This document shows, piece after piece, positions 1 through 4,882 of a stretch of 11,140 bases of DNA (positions are counted from its first letter, which is position 1; each line of letters begins with the position of its first letter). The translations under genes and the position numbers were made by a program. The stretch is from an uncultured Clostridium sp. GTDB taxonomy: Bacteria; Bacillota; Clostridia; TANB77; CAG-508. The notes under the pieces were generated by a model. The model was not told the origin of the DNA and searched no databases. It was given only the letters and a program-made list of their open reading frames with translations. The stretch lies in NCBI GenBank assembly GCA_958422985.1, contig CATZPY010000033.1, positions 1-11,140 on the forward strand, in the 5' to 3' direction.

Positions 1-1267
1 CGCCAGATTGTGTATATGTTCTTCTTAAATATATTTTTCCATCTTTATATATTTCAAATGTTGGCGCCTCTATTATTCTTGCTGTTGGATCTTTTATATT
101 TAAAATACTTTTGGCTGAATATACTTCTACTTTAAAATCTTCTACAGTTACTTCTGGTTTTATGTATTCTGCATTTTGGTTTGCTTGTTCGTTGTTTTCT
201 TCTTGTTGGGCTTGTTGGTTTTCTTCGGCGTTTGTTTCATTTTCTGTTTTTTCTTTCTTATCGTGGTCGTCTTTTTCTGGTTTGTTTGCAGATGTATCTT
301 CTTGCTCAATTTCTTGCAAATTTTCTACATCATTTTTCGAATTTCCTATTACTCCTAACCTTGTTAATAACTCTTCATAATTATATGCGTTATCCACTTT
401 TTTTACATTGTTTTGTGCATTTTGAGTATTTAGGTTTCCTTGCAACTCTTGAGCATTTAGGCTATTTTGCGCATTTTGAACGCCAGTATCTATGTTTTTT
501 ATAACAACTTGTGAGTTATAATCTATGTCTTTTATTTCATTAAATATTAATGTGTTATTTTGAATTACATAGTATCTTACTTCGTTTTCTTCAAAAGCTA
601 TTAAACTATTTATTGGTACTATATATTCATTTGCTGTTGTATTTATTTTTATCTCTTTTAAGTTTATATATATTCCTTCGTTTGTTCTCACTAATATATA
701 TTCTTTGCTATCCGCTCTTTCTAAGCTGTTTCCATTGTATACTTTTCCATCTGATATGCTTATATTGGGATATCCTGCTACTTTTTCGAAATCTTTACTT
801 ATTAATGTTATATCTTGGCTTAAATTATATATCGTATTTTTATCATTTATATATATTGGATAATTTAAGTCTATCTCTGTTTTTTCTTTACTTCCTATAA
901 AATATTGGCCTAATTTTTTGAATATTGTGCCTTGTTCCTCTATTTTTGCTAGGTCTATATTTTTTACATCATTGTCGCTTGAATCCACGTTTTGTGTATT
1001 ACCTTTTTCTTTATCTGAAGCTGCTTCTAATAAGTTCTTTGTTATTTCTTTCCCTCTTACTGCATACCCTTCATATTTAAAGTTCATTATTGGACTATAT
1101 TTTAAGAATATCAAATATATTAAACTTATTATTGTTATTATGGCTACTAATCCTATTATTAAAAATTGTGGTTTTATCTCTAGGTTACCCAGTTTGTTTT
1201 TTAGCTTTTTATTTACTTTCTGTGCATTAATCTTCTGACGCACATTTCTTTTATTAAATTTCTTCAT
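1..1267 (-). CDS. Partial: membrane-anchored extracellular protein of unknown family (N-terminal 422 residues)
   Basis: The reading frame is open from the ATG at 1265-1267 to the left edge, so the C-terminus is missing. The start is set by AGGAGG nine bases upstream. About 34 Lys/Arg/Asn-rich residues precede a single hydrophobic segment at about 35-55 (FLIIGLVAIITIISLIYLIF), with no signal-peptidase site that I can see. This predicts a short cytoplasmic tail, an uncleaved anchor and an external remainder. Residues about 130-258 look like a mixed beta domain. Residues 264-287 hold repeated Asn-Ala-Gln units (NAQNSLNAQ, NTQNAQNN). Residues 318-368 are a Glu/Asn/Gln/Lys-rich low-complexity linker. 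From about 370 (KPEVTVEDFKVEV...) a beta-rich, FN3/Ig-like stretch begins and runs off the window. I do not recognise the family. A cell-surface or envelope role is inferred only from topology. The gene has a long structured leader and lies downstream of the Rpn nuclease, separated from it by a terminator. Confidence 0.85.
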   Translation of the reverse strand, partial: MKKFNKRNVRQKINAQKVNKKLKNKLGNLEIKPQFLIIGLVAIITIISLIYLIFLKYSPIMNFKYEGYAVRGKEITKNLLEAASDKEKGNTQNVDSSDNDVKNIDLAKIEEQGTIFKKLGQYFIGSKEKTEIDLNYPIYINDKNTIYNLSQDITLISKDFEKVAGYPNISISDGKVYNGNSLERADSKEYILVRTNEGIYINLKEIKINTTANEYIVPINSLIAFEENEVRYYVIQNNTLIFNEIKDIDYNSQVVIKNIDTGVQNAQNSLNAQELQGNLNTQNAQNNVKKVDNAYNYEELLTRLGVIGNSKNDVENLQEIEQEDTSANKPEKDDHDKKEKTENETNAEENQQAQQEENNEQANQNAEYIKPEVTVEDFKVEVYSAKSILNIKDPTARIIEAPTFEIYKDGKIYLRRTYTQSG

Positions 1268-1273
1268 TACGCT

Positions 1274-1279
1274 ACACCT
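1274..1279 (-). promoter_or_regulatory. Shine-Dalgarno site of the left-hand membrane protein
   Basis: The minus strand reads AAGGAGGTG, with the AGGAGG core ending nine bases before the ATG at 1267. It is close to full anti-16S complementarity and decides the start codon. An overlapping upstream reading frame that ends at TAATG has no such site. Confidence 0.8.
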
Positions 1280-1359
1280 CCTTGTATTTCTACTTTATTT
1301 AGCAATTTCAAGTTGGTGAGCTCCATTGTAAAAAGATTTTTTAAGCAACAAGAAAAACA

Positions 1360-1402
1360 CATTACTAGAATTTCTAAGTAATGGCAATTGCAAAGAAATT
1401 CT
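1360..1402 (-). promoter_or_regulatory. Leader hairpin with a competing upstream pairing partner
   Basis: In the minus-strand RNA, CATTAC (1378-1383) can pair with GTAATG (1360-1365). Inner TAG/CTA pairs extend the stem, and a short U-run follows at about 1353-1357. The inner segment AGAAATTCT (1367-1375) is also the exact complement of AGAATTTCT (1394-1402), so two mutually exclusive folds are possible, as in attenuators. The stems are AT-rich and short, so this is only a weak structural candidate about 100 bases before the start codon. Confidence 0.25.
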
Positions 1403-1466
1403 TTGTAATCTGCATAATTTTGTTGTAATAGAAATATTCTCTCTAACATTATTTCTAGTGCACGAA

Positions 1467-1530
1467 AAAAACAGGCTATTTCTAGCACTACATTTTTTCC
1501 TAAATATAGTACTACACATAACCTGTTTTT
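1467..1530 (-). promoter_or_regulatory. Long terminator-like or structured-RNA hairpin in the leader
   Basis: Read on the minus strand, bases 1530-1502 pair with 1467-1495 around a six-base AGGAAA loop. Of 29 positions, 27 pair and only two mismatch. Three pairs are U-G wobbles (1521/1476, 1511/1486, 1506/1491), which would be A-C mismatches in plus-strand RNA, so the element appears selected as minus-strand RNA. The 3' arm runs into a U-tract, giving the outline of an intrinsic terminator, but the stem is far longer than usual. It lies about 200 bases upstream of the left-hand gene. It could be an attenuator, the 3' end of a small RNA, or a palindromic mobile element. I do not recognise an Rfam class. 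Confidence 0.55.
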
Positions 1531-1541
1531 CACGCCAAATA

Positions 1542-1562
1542 GAGTAGCCTCGTTTGCTACCC
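1542..1562 (-). promoter_or_regulatory. Seven-base-pair hairpin just upstream of the long stem
   Basis: The minus-strand RNA reads GGGUAGC, then the loop AAACGAG, then GCUACUC. The stem has seven pairs including one G-U, again better on the minus strand than on the plus. Eleven bases separate it from the long stem at 1467-1530, so the two may be parts of one structured leader. Confidence 0.45.
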
Positions 1563-1584
1563 TTTTTATTTTTCTAAACGTACT

Positions 1585-1604
1585 TGTGTGTGTGTGTGTG
1601 TGTG
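1585..1604. repeat. (TG)10 dinucleotide tract, (CA)10 on the transcribed strand
   Basis: Ten uninterrupted TG units are flanked by GTAC on both sides (TACTTG at the left, TGTACA at the right). Pure dinucleotide tracts this long are uncommon in bacteria and are prone to slipped-strand length change. It is noncoding, about 320 bases upstream of the left-hand start codon and next to the leader hairpins. Length variation could therefore only affect spacing or RNA folding, not a reading frame. Confidence 0.9.
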
Positions 1605-1887
1605 TACAGCGCCAAGGCTTACACGGTTCGCTTCGTTTCGCATTTCTTTACCCTCGCTTTTTACTGTTTACCTTTAGCTTGAAAATTGAACAAATTTAAC
1701 ATGGGAACATTCAAATTTTTCTCGCTTACATAATTTTTAATATCTAATAAATCATATTATATTATTAAATATTACTTATCTCACAATATTCTATAAAATA
1801 TCTTTATTAATTTCTTCTCTTTTACTTTATTATATCTTATATAATTTAGCTCGTATTGTAAATATTAGTTTCCTTCACAACATATAT

Positions 1888-1922
1888 AAAAAATGCTGTA
1901 CCTTTTACGCACAGCATTTTTT
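1888..1922 (-). terminator. Intrinsic terminator of the Rpn nuclease gene
   Basis: The arms AAAAATGCTGT (1889-1899) and ACAGCATTTTT (1911-1921) are perfect inverted repeats around an 11-base loop. The A- and T-runs on both sides let the hairpin work in either direction. It lies about 30 bases after the nuclease stop codon. The same element recurs after the ATPase gene. Confidence 0.8.
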
Positions 1923-1962
1923 AACACTATTATTTACATTTTTATAACATTTTATTTTTTAA
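1895..1962. repeat. 68-bp direct repeat, copy 1 (3' end of the nuclease gene)
   Basis: It matches 3356-3423 at 67 of 68 positions; the only difference is A at 1923 against C at 3384. It holds most of the terminator hairpin, about 30 bases of spacer, and the stop codon plus last two lysine codons of the nuclease. The second copy stops four bases before the ATPase stop codon. Confidence 0.95.
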
Positions 1963-2242
1963 CTTTATATTTTATTTCATCTTTTATTTTTTCAATTTCT
2001 TCTAAACTAAAATTTGTTACTTCTGCTATTATCTTTTTTTCTATATTTTTCTCTAGCATTTTTATTGCTACTGCTTTTCTTCCTTTCACGATTCCTTTAT
2101 CTTCTGCATTGTGCATACTACTATTCCAATCTCTTTCCCATTTTTCTCTTAAAAACGCCATTCTTTTTACTGCTTCGTCCCCTTTTAAGTATGCCCATTC
2201 TCTGTTTGCTTTTGCTATTTTTTCGTTTTCGCTTACTGCCAT
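1952..2242 (-). CDS. Possible internal-start product of the nuclease gene (RpnS-like, 96 residues)
   Basis: The internal in-frame codon Met187 (ATG at 2240-2242) is preceded by AAAGGAG (2252-2258) with a nine-base gap, a site as strong as the one at the main start. Initiation here would give a 96-residue protein, MAVSENEKIA...KYKVKK, made only of the C-terminal helical region and lacking all nuclease residues. In E. coli, some rpn genes encode such intragenic C-terminal proteins, which bind and inhibit the full-length nuclease. The sequence supports an initiation site. That it is used, and acts as an antitoxin, is inference. The purine-rich run also simply encodes KRKEKIE, so chance must be considered. 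Confidence 0.4.
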   Translation of the reverse strand: MAVSENEKIAKANREWAYLKGDEAVKRMAFLREKWERDWNSSMHNAEDKGIVKGRKAVAIKMLEKNIEKKIIAEVTNFSLEEIEKIKDEIKYKVKK

Positions 2243-2800
2243 TTCTATTTTCTCCTTTCTTTTATTACATATAAAATCTAACCATTGTCTTAATTTTTTG
2301 TTTCCTATTTCTTTACTTTTTAAAAATTTTGGTAATTCTATAAAATGAATCTCTAGTTTATCTGTTATTTTTTCATTTTCTTCTTCTTTTATTATTCCTA
2401 TTGTATGATAATTTTCTTTTTTAAATATATTATACATTAATAAATTTATTGTTATTACTTTGTTATTAAATTTATAATCTCTGGCTCTTTTTAGTCCTGT
2501 ATAATATAATCCTGCCCAATAAAATAAAGTTCTCTCTATCATATTTCCCTTGTCAGCTATTTGCATTTCTATGTTTACTGTTGTATTATCATTTACTATT
2601 GCTTTTATGTCTAATACTCCTAATTTATCCTTTATGTCCACTCGTTCTAGTTCTACTTCTTGCATTACCTCTACTTTTTTTATTGGTATTTCTAATATTC
2701 CCTCTAGCAGATCTTTTAATATATCTTCGTTTCCCTCTTTGCTAAATAATCTTTTGAATATGTAATCATTTGTAAGTTGTAAATTCACTGTTTCTGTCAT
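1952..2800 (-). CDS. Rpn family recombination-promoting nuclease / PDDEXK_2 (putative transposase) protein
   Basis: The 282-residue protein opens with the family signature TNDYIFKRLF (10-19) and a helix (DILKDLLEGIL). The nuclease core follows: Asp64 in GVLDIKA and the Glu78-x-Gln80 pair in VNIEMQ, the D...ExQ form of the PD-(D/E)XK active site. Next comes the conserved ERTLFYWAGLY stretch at about 88-98. The C-terminal third (about 187-282) is a charged helical region. E. coli Rpn proteins are DNA endonucleases that raise RecA-independent recombination, and some have been linked to phage defence. Applying this here is by family. The start is set by AAAGGAG at 2805-2811, four bases before the ATG. 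No usable promoter is evident immediately upstream. It is probably a stand-alone accessory gene, ended by the hairpin at 1888-1922. The protein is full length, with the catalytic residues visible. Confidence 0.88.
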   Translation of the reverse strand: MTETVNLQLTNDYIFKRLFSKEGNEDILKDLLEGILEIPIKKVEVMQEVELERVDIKDKLGVLDIKAIVNDNTTVNIEMQIADKGNMIERTLFYWAGLYYTGLKRARDYKFNNKVITINLLMYNIFKKENYHTIGIIKEEENEKITDKLEIHFIELPKFLKSKEIGNKKLRQWLDFICNKRKEKIEMAVSENEKIAKANREWAYLKGDEAVKRMAFLREKWERDWNSSMHNAEDKGIVKGRKAVAIKMLEKNIEKKIIAEVTNFSLEEIEKIKDEIKYKVKK

Positions 2801-3349
2801 TTTTCTCCTTTCATTTTACCAAATATTAATCTTTCGTTCAACCATTTAGTAAAATTTAATTTATTTCTTAAGACATTACCTTTAAATTTTCAATTAGCGT
2901 TTTTTATTGTATTGCTACTTCATATCTCTATTTTCTTAATCTTGGATTTTTATAAAGAATAAAATTATAATTATAAAATAATTTTCGATTTAATTAGTTA
3001 GAATAAAATTAATTAATCTGAATATTAAGATTCTTTGATTTTAGTTAAAAGCTTTTGACAATGGTTAGAGTTTAGCTTTTAAACTTCATTTTAAATAAAA
3101 ATTGTGGGGTCTCTTATTTTAGTATAAAAATGTTATATAGAAAACTTTTAATGTATAAAAGTTAAATGTAAATCTTGTAAAAAAGACTGATTCGTTTTAA
3201 ATAACCTTAATGATTGATAATATTTATTAGGCAATATCCTAAGTATTTCTATTTAATCACGTTATACTATATTTTTCAACCCTTTTTCGTCTTGATTTTT
3301 CGACAAATTTGTAAATAATATTCCCACAGCCTAGCTGGGAGGCATAAAC
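2801..3349. other. Gene-free AT-rich interval between nuclease and ATPase
   Basis: No frame on either strand has both length and a ribosome-binding site. Two inverted repeats are visible. The first is AGTTAAAAGCT (3043-3053) against AGCTTTTAAACT (3074-3085), with a 20-base loop. The second is a compact GC-rich hairpin at 3322-3340 (TCCCA/TGGGA with inner GC pairs), 10 bases from the second 68-bp repeat copy. Neither has a proper U-tract. The interval may hold the nuclease promoter, but no clear -35/-10 pair at a sensible distance was found. A decayed gene cannot be excluded. Confidence 0.5.
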
Positions 3350-3383
3350 AAAAAAGCTGTACCTTTTACGCACAGCATTTTTT
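3350..3383 (-). terminator. Intrinsic terminator of the AAA/DUF4143 gene
   Basis: GCTGT (3356-3360) pairs with ACAGC (3372-3376). Flanking A and T runs extend the stem past a one-base bulge, and on the minus strand six U residues follow. The sequence is the same hairpin as after the nuclease gene, but here the left arm has lost one T. It begins about 45 bases after the stop codon. Confidence 0.75.
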
Positions 3384-3423
3384 CACACTATTATTTACAT
3401 TTTTATAACATTTTATTTTTTAA
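3356..3423. repeat. 68-bp direct repeat, copy 2 (3' flank of the ATPase gene)
   Basis: It is identical to 1895-1962 except at 3384. It includes the TTTTTTAA that in copy 1 encodes the end of the nuclease. Here that relic lies outside the coding region, just beyond the ATPase TAG at 3427-3429. The spacing between copies is 1461 bases, so they bracket the whole nuclease gene and its upstream interval. Confidence 0.95.
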
Positions 3424-3426
3424 GTT

Positions 3427-4620
3427 CTATCTTTCTAATAACCATTCTATAATATTCTTATGAATTATTCCCTCTTTAGAAAAATCACATTTATCCATAG
3501 AAAGAACATATTTAGTATAATTATCATCTATATCTTTAAAGGCCCCAAATTCTCTTTCTACAACTTTCTCATCGCTTAAATAATATGCTATTTGAAAATA
3601 TAATTTCTCTTTAGTATTCGTTGCTATAAAATCTATCTCTCCTTTTTTAGTTTTACCAATATATACTTCATATCCTCTCGTAATTAACTCATTAAAAACT
3701 ACATTTTCTAGTGCAAAAGGCTTATTTATCTCGAAGTTATTATTTTTTATTTGTGCAATTCCTAAATCTGTTACATAATATTTGTTTAATGTTTTTAAAA
3801 TCGCTTTCCCGTGTATGTCATATCGATATATTTTCTTTATTATTAAAGCTTTACATAGTGCTTCTAAATAATTATATAATGTGATAGTTGAAATTTCTCT
3901 ACCTTCACTTTTTAAGAAATTTATTATATTTTTAGCTGAAAATTCTCTTCCAATTGTATCTACTATATATTGTAATATCAAATTAAAAAGTACGATATCT
4001 TTTAATCCTAATCTACTTACTACATCCCTTAGAATAATAGAGTCAAAAACACTGTGCAAATAGTCTTTTATATTGTTTTCATCTGTAAATTGAGTTCTAT
4101 TAGGTAAGCCTCCCCATTGTACAAAGTCCCAAAATGTATTCTCTTCATTTGGATTCTTATTTGTTATCTCTACATACTCTTTATAATTTAATGGGTTTAT
4201 ATTAAATGATACATATCTTCCAGACAAAACTGTAGAAATCTCCTCAGATAACAGTTTGCTATTTGAGCCAGTTATAAATATACTTATATTTGTTAATGAT
4301 GCTCTTAACGAATTTACAACTAATTCAAATTTGTCTACATTTTGTACTTCATCTAAAAAGACATAATATATTTTATTGTCCTTGATTCTATCTTTTATAT
4401 ATTTATTAAGAACTTTGTAGTCTTGTAGCTCTTCGTTTTCTATAAATTCAAAATTTATATATATAATATGTGCATCATCTATTTTTCTTTCTTTTAGTTC
4501 TTCCATAATTTGGCTTAAGATTACAGACTTTCCACATCTTCTTATTCCTACTAAAATTTTTACTAAATCGCTATCGTAAAAACCTCTTATTTTTGATAAA
4601 TATATCTCTCTTTTTAACAT
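3427..4620 (-). CDS. AAA_14 / DUF4143 ATP-binding protein
   Basis: The 397-residue protein has a P-loop GIRRCGKS (25-32), Walker B YVFLDE (86-91) followed by VQ, a sensor-like ITGSNS (116-121) and an arginine-bearing LSGRY (132-136). This is the layout of AAA_14 ATPases. The middle (about 190-270) is helical and winged-helix-like. The C-terminus carries the DUF4143 signature: a conserved Glu in ALENVVFNEL, GEIDFIA, then YFQIAY, resembling a PD-(D/E)XK core. Such proteins are common accessory genes in gut bacteria and archaea, and their function is not settled. DNA binding or regulation is plausible. A GTG three codons upstream (4627-4629) is in frame, but the AGGTG Shine-Dalgarno site overlaps that codon and sits six bases before the ATG at 4618-4620, which I prefer. 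The gene has its own promoter, tandem palindromes upstream and its own terminator, so it is probably monocistronic. Confidence 0.9.
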   Translation of the reverse strand: MLKREIYLSKIRGFYDSDLVKILVGIRRCGKSVILSQIMEELKERKIDDAHIIYINFEFIENEELQDYKVLNKYIKDRIKDNKIYYVFLDEVQNVDKFELVVNSLRASLTNISIFITGSNSKLLSEEISTVLSGRYVSFNINPLNYKEYVEITNKNPNEENTFWDFVQWGGLPNRTQFTDENNIKDYLHSVFDSIILRDVVSRLGLKDIVLFNLILQYIVDTIGREFSAKNIINFLKSEGREISTITLYNYLEALCKALIIKKIYRYDIHGKAILKTLNKYYVTDLGIAQIKNNNFEINKPFALENVVFNELITRGYEVYIGKTKKGEIDFIATNTKEKLYFQIAYYLSDEKVVEREFGAFKDIDDNYTKYVLSMDKCDFSKEGIIHKNIIEWLLER

Positions 4621-4637
4621 TTTTATCACCTATATTA

Positions 4638-4666
4638 ATTATAAAATAGCTCCTATTGTTTGTCAA
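4638..4666 (-). promoter_or_regulatory. Sigma-A promoter of the ATPase gene
   Basis: On the minus strand a perfect -35 TTGACA (4661-4666) and a perfect -10 TATAAT (4638-4643) are separated by exactly 17 bases. Transcription should start about seven bases further on, leaving a leader of roughly a dozen bases that carries AGGTG. A promoter this strong usually needs repression; the adjacent palindrome overlaps the outer edge of the -35 box. Confidence 0.88.
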
Positions 4667-4692
4667 GTTATTTTGTTTACGCAAAATAACTT
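4665..4692. promoter_or_regulatory. Palindromic operator candidate, proximal
   Basis: The arms AAGTTATTTTG (4665-4675) and CAAAATAACTT (4682-4692) are perfect 11-bp inverted repeats around TTTACG. The left arm overlaps the last two bases of the -35 box, so a bound dimer should block RNA polymerase. A repressor site is inferred from position and symmetry. The cognate regulator is unknown and could be the ATPase itself. Confidence 0.65.
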
Positions 4693-4705
4693 TTATTTTT
4701 CTTCT

Positions 4706-4733
4706 ACTTATTTTGTTTAAGTAAAATAACTTT
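4706..4733. promoter_or_regulatory. Palindromic operator candidate, distal
   Basis: TTATTTT (4708-4714) and AAAATAA (4723-4729) form the symmetric core. Over 28 bases (4708-4735 against 4668-4695) this unit matches the proximal site at 26 positions. The 40-bp period is close to four helical turns, placing both sites on the same DNA face. A degraded third start (TACTTATTTA at 4741) may follow. Confidence 0.6.
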
Positions 4734-4795
4734 TAGTTTTTACTTATTTATTTTATTATATTCTTTTTTAATTTTTATATACTTGTTTATTAATT

Positions 4796-4827
4796 AAAGC
4801 CAGTAAATTATATATTCTACTGGCTTT
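4796..4827 (-). terminator. Terminator hairpin after the giant surface-protein gene
   Basis: AAAGCCAGTA (4796-4805) and TACTGGCTTT (4818-4827) are perfect 10-bp inverted repeats with a 12-base loop, about 55 bases past the stop codon. On the minus strand the stem ends in TTTAATTAAT, an imperfect U-tract. It separates the surface protein from the ATPase transcription unit. Confidence 0.7.
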
Positions 4828-4858
4828 ACACACACTTAACTTAATTTAATTTACTTAC

Positions 4859-4882
4859 CGGGATTTTTAGGACCGTCCCTTA
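4859..4882 (-). other. GGGACGGTCC motif fused to the stop codon
   Basis: Directly after the TAA stop the minus strand reads GGGACGGTCC, then TAAAAA, then TCCCGG. GGAC/GTCC is a near-palindrome, and GGGA/TCCC can close a small hairpin. It is a GC-rich island in very AT-rich surroundings, reminiscent of short dispersed repeats near gene ends in clostridia. Only one copy was noticed in this window. Confidence 0.35.

Larger units (their letters stand above)
1534..1887. other. Gene-free interval upstream of the structured leader
   Basis: No credible gene is seen. The interval contains the 7-bp hairpin and dinucleotide tract listed separately. It also has a locally GC-richer patch at about 1606-1660, where the minus strand carries several GCGAA/ACGAA motifs, and then AT-rich sequence. 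A weak promoter-like pair on the minus strand (TTGTGA at 1781-1786, TATAAT at 1756-1761, 19-base spacer) could drive the leader but is not convincing. The GC-rich patch plus the downstream stems may be one structured RNA of roughly 200 bases. Confidence 0.4.

Noticed and set aside
111..900. Plus-strand frames over the left-hand gene
   Set aside because: They are Phe/Leu/Ser-rich mirror images of Lys/Glu/Asn-rich coding on the minus strand and have no ribosome-binding sites.
1267..1533. 88-codon minus-strand frame ending at TAATG on the start of the left-hand gene
   Set aside because: It starts with GTG, has no Shine-Dalgarno site, is Cys/Leu-rich and runs straight through the long RNA hairpin. 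The stop/start overlap appears accidental; a 60-codon sub-frame from the ATG near 1449 also lacks a ribosome site.
1606..1660. tRNA-like GGTTCG motif in the GC-richer patch
   Set aside because: No acceptor, D or anticodon arms can be folded around it.
1893..2348. 151-codon plus-strand frame opposite the nuclease
   Set aside because: It is a hydrophobic shadow of the nuclease gene, beginning inside the terminator hairpin.
2813..2841. TTGAAC-17-TAAAAT promoter-like pair just before the nuclease gene
   Set aside because: The -10 box lies one base from the Shine-Dalgarno site, so transcripts would begin inside or after it.
3055..3082. Plus-strand TTGACA followed by TTTAAA
   Set aside because: The -10 box is poor and no plus-strand gene follows; the match lies within an AT-rich inverted repeat.
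4627..4629. GTG start for the ATPase, adding three residues
   Set aside because: The GTG is part of the AGGTG ribosome-binding site that serves the ATG at 4618-4620.
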